Below, one piece after another: positions 9,339 to 22,100 of a stretch of 64,000 nucleotides of DNA. The stretch is from Apium graveolens (Eukaryota; Streptophyta; Magnoliopsida; Apiales; Apiaceae). The notes below the pieces were generated by a model. That model worked only from the letters and a program-made list of their open reading frames with translations. It did not search any database and was not told where the DNA came from. The DNA lies in contig NC_133648.1 in assembly GCF_009905375.1 (NCBI RefSeq), positions 93,732,905-93,796,904 of the forward strand, given 5' to 3'. How positions within the stretch are numbered: the stretch's first letter is position 1; each line of letters opens with the position of its first letter. The translations under genes and the position numbers were made by a program.

Positions 9339-12300
9339 TGTAACACCCCCAGATCCGGGGTCGGGGATCCGGGTTGTCACGGTCTTTCTTTCCACAATAT
9401 CACTTCACTTAATTAATAATAAATAACCTCATGCTGTGACCCCATACCAACACACACCACAACCCGTTATAGTCTCAGAGATGAAATTGAAATAAGTACA
9501 AATCTTTGAATCCACCATTTAAAAGTTATTACAACCCAAAATGATTACTTGATAAATTTACAGTTAATTGCCATTATCTGCCACAAGTTATAATTATACA
9601 TAATTTGATTCTCAAAAGTAGATGGTCTGATCTACAATAGATCTACCTCTGCAGCTATAGCAGCTACAACATCAACGGGAATACGCGGGACGCTTCCCAC
9701 GCGCTTGCGCTGGGTCTGCTGGAGTCTGGCCATCTTTCCTAACTGTTGTTGTGTGATGAAGAAATAAAGCAAGGGTGAGCAGCAAGCCCACCAAAATAAT
9801 ATGTATAATGATTTACAATATATGAGCCTACTCATAATACTCATGAAAGTCTTGGTCAAAAGAAATGAACCAAGTTTGATATCTTAATGCGATGAAGTCG
9901 CAAAATATTCAGTATATATACATATATACTTTTCAAAATATTGGAAGTCCTCTTCCATGCATAATATACACAAAGTCCCAGTGTATAACTGTATATAAAA
10001 AAAATATCGTTGCAAGGTGATCTCATATATCTAACCTTGTCTCAACGTTTTTCTGAAAATCTTTGTCATTCATAAGACAATTAATAATTAGATATAAGTT
10101 TAAAAGATGAGGTTACCAAATACCCCAATATACTTATATCTTTCCCAATACTACTTGAACTACCACCGTTCAAGTTATAATCAGTTTCAAAAGTTCATCA
10201 CATAGATGAGATTACAAGACAAGATTTGAATAGATTCAATCTTTGAAATATTATTGAATGAAATAAAGTTACGAGATACTTTATTTAGTCCCGATATATA
10301 TATATATCCACATATATATATCTCTTAAACATTTCCTGGAACCTCTGTTATGTAAAGTATGAACAGAGTTTGAAACATCCAATGAATTTTGGAAAGGAAA
10401 AGAATTTTGGCATAAACCAGATATCTTGCTGATCAGGCAAAGATACCAATAAGTAACCTTTTCTACTGTAGATGGATGAATTCCTCACCGGTCATCACCC
10501 TGGCCGCATTAGGACCTCGCGCTAGACCGTTACCCGGCCCCTCACGCGTTGATGGACTGCCACCCAGCCACTTACACATTCATAGACCGTACCCCGGCCT
10601 GTCGCTTATGCCGACTCAATTAGATGGGCTTACTTCCCGAACGTTGGGCAAGTAATCAATTCATTTACCAAAACTGCAACCTCGTTGCGAATATAAAATA
10701 CACCACAGAGCCGGATTCCCCAGGTTTTGAGCGAGTATTTAAATCCCCTTAAAAAGGAAGATCTTAAATATAAAAATGAGTTTTGGGATCCGCTCTGACT
10801 TTAAAAATCATTTTGAAGACTCGAAAACACTTTAAAGAGTGTTTGGAGTAAAGCTGATTTAATGAAGTAAATCAGTCCCCGGAATATTTAGAAAATGACT
10901 GAATATTATTATTTAAATAATATTCCCATAAAGAATAATCTTTATAAAAATAATTGAAGTAGAAGTATTAAAACTTATACTTGAAACGAGTATTAAATAA
11001 CCAAAGATATACTTATATGAAAGTATTATCTTTATTTGAATAATCGAAAATAAGTTTGATTATTGACACCTTATTCTTTAATAAAATAAAGAATATACCT
11101 CAGCAAATAATCGGAGTCATAGATCCTCACATGAATATTCAAATAATATTCATTAAATAATATAAACTAGGTCATAAGCCCTCGAATGAATATTCAAATA
11201 ATATTCAATAAATAATATAAAAGAGTCATAAGCCCTCGAATGAATATTCAAATAATATTCAGATAAATAAATAAAAGAGTCATAAGCCCTCGAATGAATA
11301 TTCAAATAATATTCAGATAAATAAATAAAAGGAGTCATAAGCCCTCGAATGAATATTCAAATAATATTCAGATAAATAAATAAAAGGAGTCATAAGTCCC
11401 CGAATGAATATTCAAAATAATATTCATTAAATATAAAGGAGTCATACGCCTTCGAATAATATTCAAAATAATATTCAATAATAAAATAAAGTTAAAGTTA
11501 TCGAATAAACCTTATTCGATTAATAGTTTTAAAAACTATATCCATATATATATATAAATAAATATATATATATAATATACTCGGGAACATCGACTCCCGG
11601 TTTAGAAATATGTTCACCTTTTATCCCCTATACTAAGGGTATACGCAACTACTTGCTTATTTCTAGCATAGGTATTATGCAACTATAAGCATTGAAATCA
11701 ACAGATAGATAACCAGATTACGAAACAGACATGCATATATACCCTATTAGCATGCTCCAATATATCGCAAAATTTGCTAATAACAATCATGCAATATCAC
11801 AAGATAATGCATATACATATATTTACATCACAACAACAGTATAACGAATAGAAAACTTGCCTGAGCGACTGGGGGTTACGAATGGCTCGGGACGAGTCTA
11901 GTAACCTATAAACAACAAGTAAGTTGGAATTAAACCAAAATCACTTGTAATTCTATACTTTAACTAACTTAGACTCTAACGCTTGTTTTGCGCTCACTGA
12001 TTTGCTTAAGTCGCTCGGGTACCCTCGGCTCCACCATTTTTAATAATTTAACCTTTACGAGTTTTAAAGCGATTCCTTCGCGAGTGTCTTACCAACTGCC
12101 TAACACACTTACCATAAATGTTTCATACATTAATTAACCCTTTTTGGTCTTTAACCTATGTTTCAAAGTAAGGCGAGGGGAAAAGTTTCGTTCGCGAAAC
12201 GCCGTTACTTGAAACGGTCGTTTCTCCTAAACCGTGCATCGGAATCGAACGAACTACATATCAAAACGAAGCTCGTAACATGAGCTATCTAAACATGGCA

Positions 12301-13643
12301 GTGGTCATAATCTAGCAGGGGGTTCTCGGGTCCTAATGCTATGCACAAAAACAGTCCAAAGAAAATTGGACGTTACGACGGCTATGTTTACGCGATTTCC
12401 CAATTTTTAACCATTCAAAACCAACCACAAACCAACCTCAAATCCAACATACAACCAACATCCATCCTCATCACATCATAACAACCCCAACCAATTCAAT
12501 TTAATCATCATACTTATGCCTAAACTTAACTTTAATCATAATTAAGTTCTTTTAATCAAAACCACAACATTTACCATTCCATTTCACTACCATTCCAAAT
12601 CCCAAACTCTAAATCACAACAACAAGCTACAATATCATCCTACCAATTAAAATCATCTTATAATACATAGGGATCTAGGGTTTGGAGATGGTATACCTTC
12701 CTTGAAGTGGTGGGATGAGCTAGGAAGCCTTAAGAAGCTTTGAGAAGTCTTAGGAAAGCTTGGATCTTCAAGAAAAACAAGAAAACTTCAAGTTAAAAAA
12801 CTTGAAAACACTATTCATAGTCTTCTTCTTTGATTAAATGAAGAAGATTGAGAAGGAATTGATGGCTTAAACTCATGGTATAGCCCTAACTAAGCATGAA
12901 GATGATTAGGGAATTTACTCACCAATTTAGGAAGCTTGGATCTTGAATTTTTGAAAATTCTTGCCTAATGAATAGTAAAAAGCCGAGAGCTTCAAGAACA
13001 AAGCCTTGGTTGCTTTTTGATTTTTGATGAAAATGATTTTTGCTTGGCTTGGTTGCTTGGTTTTTGTGCTTGCTTTAGTCAATTACCTTCTTGCCCTTGA
13101 ATTTGTGTGGTTACAAAGCCACCACACCTCCTTCCTTCCCATGTCATGCTTATGTCACCTTGCACATGTCATAATGCTCCCACTTGTCCACACCTTGTGG
13201 TTTGATGATGTCACAATCCCTGGCTTCTTGTACAAGCTTGTCTCTTGGTCACTTATTTGTTTTACGGTTCGCTTATCTTTCGTTCTCGTTTATCGTTTGA
13301 GGGATCATACCCGGGATCTTATTACTTAGGTTCCCTTAACCTTTCTCAATATATTGTATTCCTTCTATGATCCCCTCCTATAATCCTTTAATTTAAATCC
13401 TTTTTATCCTGTTACCTTATACTCAATTCTCTCCGTATCTTGTGAATTTCCGGGAAAAATCAAAGTGTTCGGAATTGGATTCTGACGATCTTTACATACA
13501 CTTATATACCACATAGAGTACTAATAATATCCCATAAGATCAATAACAGAACCCCTACATAGCGTGGCATGAAAAGTTTTCTCGTTCAGCAAAAACACTA
13601 TTCATAAGGGTTTCAAAATTTCTCAAAAATTGGGGTTATTACA
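9339..13643 (-). repeat. 3' LTR (element sense) of the Tekay-like element, 4305 bp
   Basis: Bounded TG...CA; on the minus strand it starts TGTAATAACCCC and ends GGTGTTACA. It differs from the other LTR by about 14 base changes, two dinucleotide-run changes, and one extra 54-bp unit in the tandem array at 11113-11480. Short reading frames (75 and 101 codons) occur in both LTRs but show no family resemblance and are left out as genes. Confidence 0.93.
11113..11480. repeat. about 54-bp tandem array in left LTR (7 units)
   Basis: Units begin GAGTCATAAGCCCTCGAATG (with variants) and contain the palindromic AATATTCAAATAATATTC. Units start near 11113, 11170, 11225, 11277, 11333, 11388 and 11440. 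The right LTR has six units (about 20949-21260). The one-unit difference explains nearly all of the LTR length difference. Confidence 0.85.
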
Positions 13644-13656
13644 GTCTCCCCTCCTT
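13644..13656 (-). promoter_or_regulatory. polypurine tract of the Tekay-like element
   Basis: The minus strand reads AAGGAGGGGAGAC directly before the LTR start, the expected plus-strand primer for reverse transcription. Confidence 0.85.
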
Positions 13657-13689
13657 AAAAGGATTCCGTCCCGGAATCAGATAGAAAAC

Positions 13690-14450
13690 AAATGGGGATA
13701 CTTCTTAATATTGCACTTTCTAACTCTCGAGTCAATTTTCCCACATTGTGGTTCTACCACCAAACTCTGCCTAGTTTGATAATCCTTCTCCTAAGCACTT
13801 GTTCCTTTTCACTCTATAACCCTTCCTGGTTGCTCCATATAGGTTACGTCGGGTTGCATATCTATGCGCTCATATGCCTCTATTTATCTGGCATCTGAAT
13901 TACACATCCTTAACATTGATACGTGAAACACGTTACGACCTGCTACATGTTCGGGGTTAGGGCTAGCTCATATGCTAACTTCCCAAACGTCTTAATATAT
14001 CCAAGGGTCCAACAAATTGTAGACTTAACTTTCCTTTCTTTCCGAACCTCATCAATCCTTTCCAAGGGATACCTATAACATTACTAGGTCCCCTATTTCA
14101 TACTCTTTATCCTTTCGTGTCAAATCAACATACTTATCATGACCATCTTGGGCTACTACCAGCCGTCCTCTGATTAGATCTATCATATCCTTGGTCCTTT
14201 GGACTACTGCGGGTCCGAGCATCTTGCGCTCTACAACTTCATCCTAACATAAGGGAGATCGACATTGTCTTCCCTCAAGGATCTCATAAGGCGATACCTC
14301 AATACTGACATATGATCTATTGTCGTAAGATAACTTAATCCGCGTTAAATGATCATTCCAAATTATTTCAAGTCTATTGCACAGACTCTCATTATAGCTT
14401 TTAACATTAGAGCTTCTGCTTCTCAATACCCATTCTTTTCCAGTTCGTAA
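13690..14450 (-). pseudogene. integrase C-terminal part, Tekay-like element
   Basis: The minus strand, read across several frame changes, shows in order: YVSIEVSPYEILEGRQCRSP (end of the DDE core), MLGPAVVQRTKDMIDLIRGR, VDLTRKDKEYEIGDLVML, GLMRFGKKGKLSLQFVGPL, and near the polypurine tract a region resembling the usual chromovirus pol C terminus (FRDGI, LRRGD). Stops interrupt it repeatedly. The order and the closeness to the polypurine tract are normal for a gypsy integrase end. Confidence 0.8.
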
Positions 14451-17285
14451 TCGCTACTACCTTCCGTTCCTAATATTATACTGGTTATACTTTTGCTCGT
14501 TAGCGTTCTATAACCTTTTAATAACCACGTCAACCTTAGTATCACGAATGTGTTCCCATTCCGCATACTACCACCACTTTATTACTCTTTTTTCAGTTGT
14601 TTCTATTTTTCCAAAGTTTGATCAATCAAATAGAAGTAAAGGAATTTGTTGAGAGATCACTATGATCATGAACACTTGTTATATCGCATAGTTAGTACAG
14701 AAGGTGGCCAGCCTTTAGTACTTGACAAGCAATTAAACAATAGCTGGTATCCTACTCGGCTTCTATCACACAGATAGATAGTCATTCGGCAATACCTCCC
14801 CTTCTGGAAGGGTTGTTCTTCTCAGCTTACATGAAATGAAAAGAAGAGAAAAGAACAAATTGAAGAGAATTGTATATTCATAAAAAAATTTTATTGCCAT
14901 AAAATATCTGGCTTGGAATCTACCTCTGAACTATAGAGGTTTGTCATAGAAGAACAAAACATATATGTATTTATATCAACATCAAGTATTATAGCATCGC
15001 ATTTCACGTGCCTAAATATTTTCGCTATCTCGTCCATCATTCTATGGACCCATGCTCTTCCTCGAGCTTATACACAATTACCTTTGAAACTCCCTCGACA
15101 TCGAAAATCGAATCTGGGATCTCATTCTAGACATCATCGTTACTTGAATTCTATGCTTGCACCGCAACCTTCCTCGTATAATAATACGACTCTCTATTGA
15201 TAAGAAAGAATAATAATTCACTATATAGATACTCTACTTAATTAGTCTATCAATGATAACTTATACACTACCACGACCCGATTAGTGGTACTCAATCTCA
15301 ACACCCATTCCAATACAACTCTCATGGTTGTAATCAGCTCACTACTCGCAGAATCATTGCTGCCTTACTATGGTCCACCACTGACCTACTGTAGTCATTC
15401 ATTTTCCATGAAGTCTTAATAGCTAACCATACGGAGTCCATACATCTCGTATCAAATCCTTCTAAGGAGGTAACATAATCACCATTCATGATTCATGGAG
15501 TACACTCCTGATCCTGACATACATGACATGAAGCATATAAAATTGCAGAAGAGTTTCAATCAAAGCACCGATAGCAGGTTAATACCATTCTTAATCATAT
15601 GCCTTCAATAGAAGACTTAACTCAAAGGTTTGTTTGGTCCTTTTTGAAACATGGTCCTGGCTTATCTCAAGATAGGACCTTCTAAGATAGATAGCTCGTT
15701 CCTGGCGATTACACGAATTAAACCTTTACCAACTACTATTACGGTTGGGTATTGCACAGTCATCAGAAGGAATGTCAATCTTCCAAACCATAATTCAACC
15801 TTCACATTTTTAACCATCATCACTGTTTTTTTTTTGGCACACGCGCCTATAATTATCCACTTACCTTTAAAGTGTCGGCCACCTCTTTGGCCTTTCCTGA
15901 TAGTACAATTTCCTTATAGTCAATGTCATTTTAACCACCTCCAAATAATTTTCTACCTCATTTCAATCACAGCTTATGTGAAGATGTTTTCCTTAAAATC
16001 TGATGAGTAAAAAAAAAATCACCATTTTTCCATAAGTTATTGCCTCAGTCTTTAGAGGTTAATCACTGTCATGACTGACTCTCAATTATACTTAGAGCAT
16101 CTTCTATCTTAAATCCTAATTGCCCTGAACAATTTCGACCATTACTGGTTCGATCCATACCTTCTCGTGGTTTAACACGTGCCTCACTTGGCATCAATAT
16201 AATTACGTCATATTTCCTTTATCAACATTTTTATTCTTGAGAATTTCGAATATTTCCTTTCTCCTTGTAAAACCTCTAAGGTTATCCTTCAATCGTTCCT
16301 CCTGTATTCCCTATATACAGGGCATATCGAACCATTGTCTATATACTTCTGAAAAATTTCTCCACTGATCCTTAAAGGTTATTATTACCTTAATCCTTTC
16401 CAATTCATCCTGTCAAAACTCATACTGTCCCTATTAAGGGTGAAATGCCAACCTTTATGCATTCCCCTAGGATTCATTTTAAGTTACCGATGTTCTATTC
16501 TTAATTCCACCTTTAAAAAGGTACATGCATCCTTCCATGGATAAATCAAGTCATATATCCTTGATAGATTATCCTATTCATCATTCCCACCTCGATAGTC
16601 TATACCTAACTTCATAATAGCATCCTTATTCAAATTGAGGTCAATCCATATGGCCTCCAAAAGATAACAATGGTCATCCGCTTTTCTTTCCTGATTTGGT
16701 AACGATAACAAGGATGTTCTGGAAGATATTGGTCGTGTTCAACGTGAACTTCTTCTTAATAATTCCGTGTTTACTTTTGTTGTTTATCTCAACAGTCACC
16801 TCAATGTTGGGATATCTTTCATACCTGGCGTCTCCCTTTCTGGGTATCAAGCCACCGGTCTTACATTTCACATTCTTGAAGGTCACTTCCTTCATCCAAT
16901 TTTCTTAATTTCTTACTTTCTTGTCTCCTTAGTCTATCCGCGTCTCATTATTTATCCTTCGAATTATCTCAAGGTTTCCTCGAATCCTCCCAACTTACTA
17001 GGGATAAAATATATGTATCTCTTATGCCTTCACCCAGCAATTTTAACTCATGGTGAATCACCCTCATCCTGACGATTACATACTTTTCTATTTCTATTGC
17101 TACGAGTCTTTAGGGTTTCCTCATACCCAATTCCTTTATCATTCCTCAAACTCTATTGCCTTTATATTCCTTTCCACTTCAGTTTCTTTTTATTTTCCTT
17201 TCTCTTATCGTTATTTCATGAACCAACACAACATAAGCATTGATTTCAAACATCCCGTCATTCTGGATTCGTGTCCTCAGAACGA
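14451..17285 (-). other. decayed interior of the Tekay-like element
   Basis: Where protease, RT, RNase H and the integrase core should lie between gag and the integrase C terminus, I recognise no domain. Only short frames occur on both strands. The stretch is low in GC and pyrimidine-rich on the plus strand. It may hold pol sequence too degraded to read by eye. Confidence 0.5.
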
Positions 17286-17850
17286 ATCTTGATAACTTTT
17301 ACAACTTAGATTCACAATTCATCATACTCGTCTGCCTTTGTTCTGGCTCTAAAGCTTTTACACTATCTTCATAACTTTGGGAAGTACTTTCCTGAAAACA
17401 ATTGACTGAACTTTAATCAGTTTATCATAACCTCTGGCTCCGTGCCTTTCTTGGTCTTTCACCAGCGGGTGGTCTCTCTCTTAGGAGGGTAAGTGACAAA
17501 AACAGTCCTTTTGAGATTCGTCAATCATTTAGAATCTCAAATGATTCCTATATTTCCTTTAGCCAGGCTCTTGCCTCGGCTGGGTCAGCTTGTTCCATGG
17601 AACTCTGAGAGCTTAGCGACTTAAAGGTCCTGAAAGAATTTCTCACTGCACTGTCTCCTCAGGGTGGTGGTTGGGGATAATAGTCTAAGTTCTTTTTAGA
17701 TAGGTCCATGAATTGCCGTATAGGAGTACCGTCTCGGGTCTCCTTTCCTTACTCGACTTTCTGTTTCCTTAGTATGAAATGTTTCATCCTACTCCCCATA
17801 ATTGGGGTCATCTTTTAATTTAAAATCCTCATTTTCCACTCCATTATGTC
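17286..17850 (-). pseudogene. gag fragment of the Tekay-like element, out of order
   Basis: On the minus strand near 17640-17540 the translation reads SFRTFKSLSS, then MEQADPAEARAWLKEI followed by a stop and ESFEIL, which is the conserved gypsy gag block. Further on, after frame changes, a Trp-containing KGEA..W-type region and FSQLFSGKYFPKL (about 17400-17370) match the next gag block. The gag lies downstream of RT, RNase H and the integrase N terminus in the element's direction, which is not the normal gag-pol order. Confidence 0.75.
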
Positions 17851-17879
17851 ATGGGTTCCTTCTATCTTGATGGCGACCT

Positions 17880-18790
17880 CCCTGACTATCACATTCAGGG
17901 TTTGCTCTAAATCTTATTCCTCAAACTATGGCTCTCATCTAAGTTCTCATCCTTACGCTCTTGAACTTTCGGAACCCAAATTCTATAGGAATACCTCATT
18001 ATTCCCTTATCATCTTTCTCGATATTAATCTTTTATCTAATTGTTGGCTCTCTGCCTTCATTCATAACTTTTTCTGGCACAATATGATCTTTTCCAATAA
18101 TTCGGGCTGTATTGCAATCTCAAATAGCTTTTCGGTACCGGCTCCGGTTACCTTCACTTCTATTTCCATTTTCTCAAAATCTCTTATAAACTCTCCAAAA
18201 GACATTATCATCTTGAGTCTCTCCTTTTTACTAAGGGCATCAGCCACCATATTGGCTTTCCCCGCATGATAAAGAATCTCCCAATCATTATTCTTGATTA
18301 GCTCTAACTGCCTCCTCTGGCATATGTTGAGCTCTTTCTACGTGAAAATGTACTAGAGCACTTATGGCTTAGGTAATTCTCGCACTTCTCTCCATACAAG
18401 TAGTGCCTCCAATCTTTAGGGTAAACTATTGCCACGAGCCTAAGCTCATGAGCGGGGATATCGAATTTCATATTACCTTAATTGTCTTGACATGTACGCG
18501 ATTACCTTACCGTGCTGCATAAGCACGCACCCTAAGCCCTTGTGCGAAGCGTCACTACACTTCACAAAATCTCCTTTTCCATCCGGCAACGCCAGCATAG
18601 GGGCCATCACCAACCTCTGCTTCAGTTCTTGAAAGCTGTTCTCGCATTTCTCTGTCCATTCGAACTTCTCAGTCTTACGAGTAAGCCGCGTTAAAGGGGC
18701 TACTATCTTTACAAACTTGAACGAACCTCTGGTAGTGACCGACCAATCCTACCTCTGGTAGTCGACCTAACCATGGTCATCAATTCATCA
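17880..18790 (-). pseudogene. RT end, RNase H and integrase N terminus of the Tekay-like element
   Basis: On the minus strand from 18740 downward the translation shows GLVGHYQRFV (RT thumb), a TEKFEWTEKCE-type block, PMLALPDGKGDFVKCSDASH (start of RNase H), then MVADALSKKERLKMI (end of RNase H, about 18250-18205), IQPELLEKI and EKDDKGIMRYSYRIWVPKV (integrase N-terminal region, about 17990-17930). These are the usual neighbours in gypsy pol, but RT fingers and palm are absent. The block lies only 370 bp from the primer site, where gag should be. Frame changes and stops are frequent. Confidence 0.8.
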
Positions 18791-19161
18791 GTGGTCCTTT
18801 ATTCATTCTTGTCAGGATCCTCCATGGGGTCCTCCTCAACAACTATCCCTACTAGGACAACATCCTCAATATCAACATCATCCGGTCCTGCATTAGGACA
18901 CCCTATCGGATCCACAATCTGATCTCCAATTAGTAATAAAATATCATCGCGATGTTGCTCCTCAACCTCAGGGTTCGGAGTCCCGCTACCATATAAGATA
19001 ACGAACTACGCTCCTATCACGATATTTATAAGGGTTCCCATAAGGGTTTTAACTGTCAGTACTACGTTAGGTAGCCCGACTATGAACTTGGAAAGAGTTC
19101 TTATTATCTTAGTGAACTTATTATCTTAACGTCCCATCATCTCTGAGGTTTATAACGCTTA
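18791..19161 (-). other. leader region of the Tekay-like element
   Basis: Between the primer site and the RT fragment. No coding motif is recognised. It is probably 5' untranslated leader plus the start of a deleted gag. Confidence 0.45.
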
Positions 19162-19173
19162 GCTCTGATACCA
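19162..19173 (-). promoter_or_regulatory. primer binding site, tRNA-iMet type (Tekay-like element)
   Basis: The minus strand reads TGGTATCAGAGC four bases inside the right LTR. This fixes the element on the minus strand. Confidence 0.9.
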
Positions 19174-19177
19174 TTTC

Positions 19178-22100
19178 TGTAACACCCCCAGATCCGGGGT
19201 CGGGGATCCGGGTTGTCACGGTCTTTCTTTCCACAATATCACTTCACTTAATTAATAATAAATAACCTCATGCTGTGACCCCATACCAACACACACCACA
19301 ACCCGTTATAGTCTCAGAGATGAAATTGAAATAAGTACAAATCTTTGAATCCACCATTTAAAAGTTATTACAACCCAAAATGATTACTTGATAAATTTAC
19401 AGTTAATTGCCATTATCTGCCACAAGTTATAATTATACATAATTTGATTCTCAAAAGTAGATGGTCTGATCTACAATAGATCTACCTCTGCAGCTATAGC
19501 AGCTACAACATCAACGGGAAGACGCGGGACGCTTCCCACGCGCTTGCGCTGGGTCTGCTGGAGTCTGGCCATCTTTCCTAACTGTTGTTGTGTGATGAAG
19601 AAATAAAGCAAGGGTGAGCAGCAAGCCCACCAAAATAATATGTATAATGATTTACAATATATGAGCCTACTCATAATACTCATGAAAGTCTTGGTCAAAA
19701 GAAATGAACCAAGTTTGATATCTTAATGCGATGAAGTCGCAAAATATTCAGTATATATACATATATACTTTTCAAAATATTGGAAGTCCTCTTCCATGCA
19801 TAATATACACAAAGTCCCAGTGTATAACTGTATATAAAAAAAATATCGTTGCAAGGTGATCTCATATATCTAACCTTGTCTCAACATTTTTCTGAAAATC
19901 TTTGTCATTCATAAGACAATTAATAATTAGATATAAGTTTAAAAGATGAGGTTACCAAATACCCCAATATACTTATATCTTTCCCAATACTACTTGAACT
20001 ACCACCGTTCAAGTTATAATCAGTTTCAAAAGTTCATCACATAGATGAGATTACAAGACAAGATTTGAATAGATTCAATCTTTGAAATATTATTGAATGA
20101 AATAAAGTTACGAGATACTTTATTTAGTCCCGATATATATATATCCACATATATATATCTCTTAAACATTTCCTGGAACCTCTGTTATGTAAAGTATGAA
20201 CAGAGTTTGAAACATCCAATGAATTTTGGAAAGGAAAAGAATTTTGGCATAAACCAGATATCTTGCTGATCAGGCAAAGATACCAATAAGTAACCTTTTC
20301 TACTGTAGATGGATGAATTCCTCACCGGTCATCACCCTGGCCGCATTAGGACCTCGCGCTAGACCGTTACCCGGCCCCTCACGCGTTGATGGACTGCCAC
20401 CCAGCCACTTACACATTCATAGACCGTACCCCGGCCTGTCACTTATGCCGACTCAATTAGATGGGCTTACTTCCCGAACGTTGGGCAAGTAATCAATTCA
20501 TTTACCAAAACTGCAACCTCGTTGCGAATATAAAATACACCACAGAGCCGGATTCCCCAGGTTTTGAGCGAGTATTTAAATCCCCTTAAAAAGGAAGATC
20601 TTAAATATAAAAATGAGTTTTGGGATCCGCTCTGACTTTAAAAATCATTTTGAAGACTCGAAAACACTTTAAAGAGTGTTTGGAGTAAAGCTGATTTAAT
20701 GAAGTAAATCAGTCCCCAGAATATTTAGAAAATGACTGAATATTATTATTTAAATAATATTCCCATAAAGAATAATCTTTATAAAAATAATTGAAGTAGA
20801 AGTATTAAAACTTATACTTGAAACGAGTATTATATAACCAAAGATATACTTATATGAAAGTATTATCTTTATTTGAATAATCGAAAATAAGTTTGATTAT
20901 TGACACCTTATTCTTTAATAAAATAAAGAATATACCTCAGCAAATAATCGGAGTCATAGATCCTCACATGAATATTCAAATAATATTCATTAAATAATAT
21001 AAACTGAGTCATAAGCCCTCGAATGAATATTCAAATAATATTCAATAAATAATATAAAAGAGTCATAAGCCCTCGAATGAATATTCAAATAATATTCAGA
21101 TAAATAAATAAAAGGAGTCATAAGCCCTCGAATGAATATTCAAATAATATTCAGATAAATAAATAAAAGGAGTCATAAGTCCCCGAATGAATATTCAAAA
21201 TAATATTCATTAAATATAAAGGAGTCATACGCCTTCGAATAATATTCAAAATAATATTCAATAATAAAATAAAGTTAAAGTTATCGAATAAACCTTATTC
21301 GATTAATAGTTTTAAAAACTATATCCATATATATATATATAAATAAATATATATATATAATATACTCGGGAACATCGACTCCCGGTTTAGAAATATGTTC
21401 ACCTTTTATCCCCTATACTAAGGGTATACGCAACTACTTGCTTATTTCTAGCATAGGTATTATGCAACTATAAGCATTGAAATCAACAGATAGATAACCA
21501 GATTACGAAACAGACATGCATATATACCCTATTAGCATGCTCCAATATATCGCAAAATTTGCTAATAACAATCATGCAATATCACAAGATAATGCATATA
21601 CATATATTTACATCACAACAACAGTATAACGGATAGAAAACTTGCCTGAGCGACTGGGGGTTACGAATGGCTCGGGACGAGTCTGGTAACCTATAAACAA
21701 CAAGTAAGTTGGAATTAAACCAAAATCACTTGTAATTCTATACTTTAACTAACTTAGACTCTAACGCTTGTTTTGCGCTCACTGATTTGCTTAAGTCGCT
21801 CGGGTACCCTCGGCTCCACCATTTTTAATAATTTAACCTTTACGAGTTTTAAAGCGATTCCTTCGCGAGTGTCTTACCAACTGCCTAACACACTTACCAT
21901 AAATGTTTCATACATTAATTAACCCTTTTTGGTCTTTAACCTATGTTTCAAAGTAAGGCGAGGGGAAAAGTTTCGTTCGCGAAACGCCGTTACTTGAAAC
22001 GGTCGTTTCTCCTAAATCGTGCATCGGAATCGAACGAACTACATATCAAAACGAAGCTCGTAACATGAGCTATCTAAACATGGCAGTGGTCATAATCTAG

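Noticed and set aside
9632..9859. 75-codon ORF present in both Tekay LTRs
   Set aside because: Same reason; LTR sequence, no recognisable domain, and it sits in non-coding LTR DNA.
10500..10660. GC-rich island with repeated TAGACCGT and CCCGGCC words
   Set aside because: It looked like a possible structured RNA, but it is part of both LTRs and I could not see a consistent fold.
11153..11338. repetitive 61-codon minus-strand ORF
   Set aside because: Direct translation of the 54-bp tandem array; a by-product of a unit length divisible by three.
11113..11480. possible CRISPR-like array of regular repeats
   Set aside because: Units are contiguous tandem copies without unique spacers, in a plant LTR.
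13024..13329. 101-codon hydrophobic ORF, also at 22809-23114
   Set aside because: It lies inside both copies of the Tekay LTR, shows no family resemblance, and is identical only because the LTRs are.
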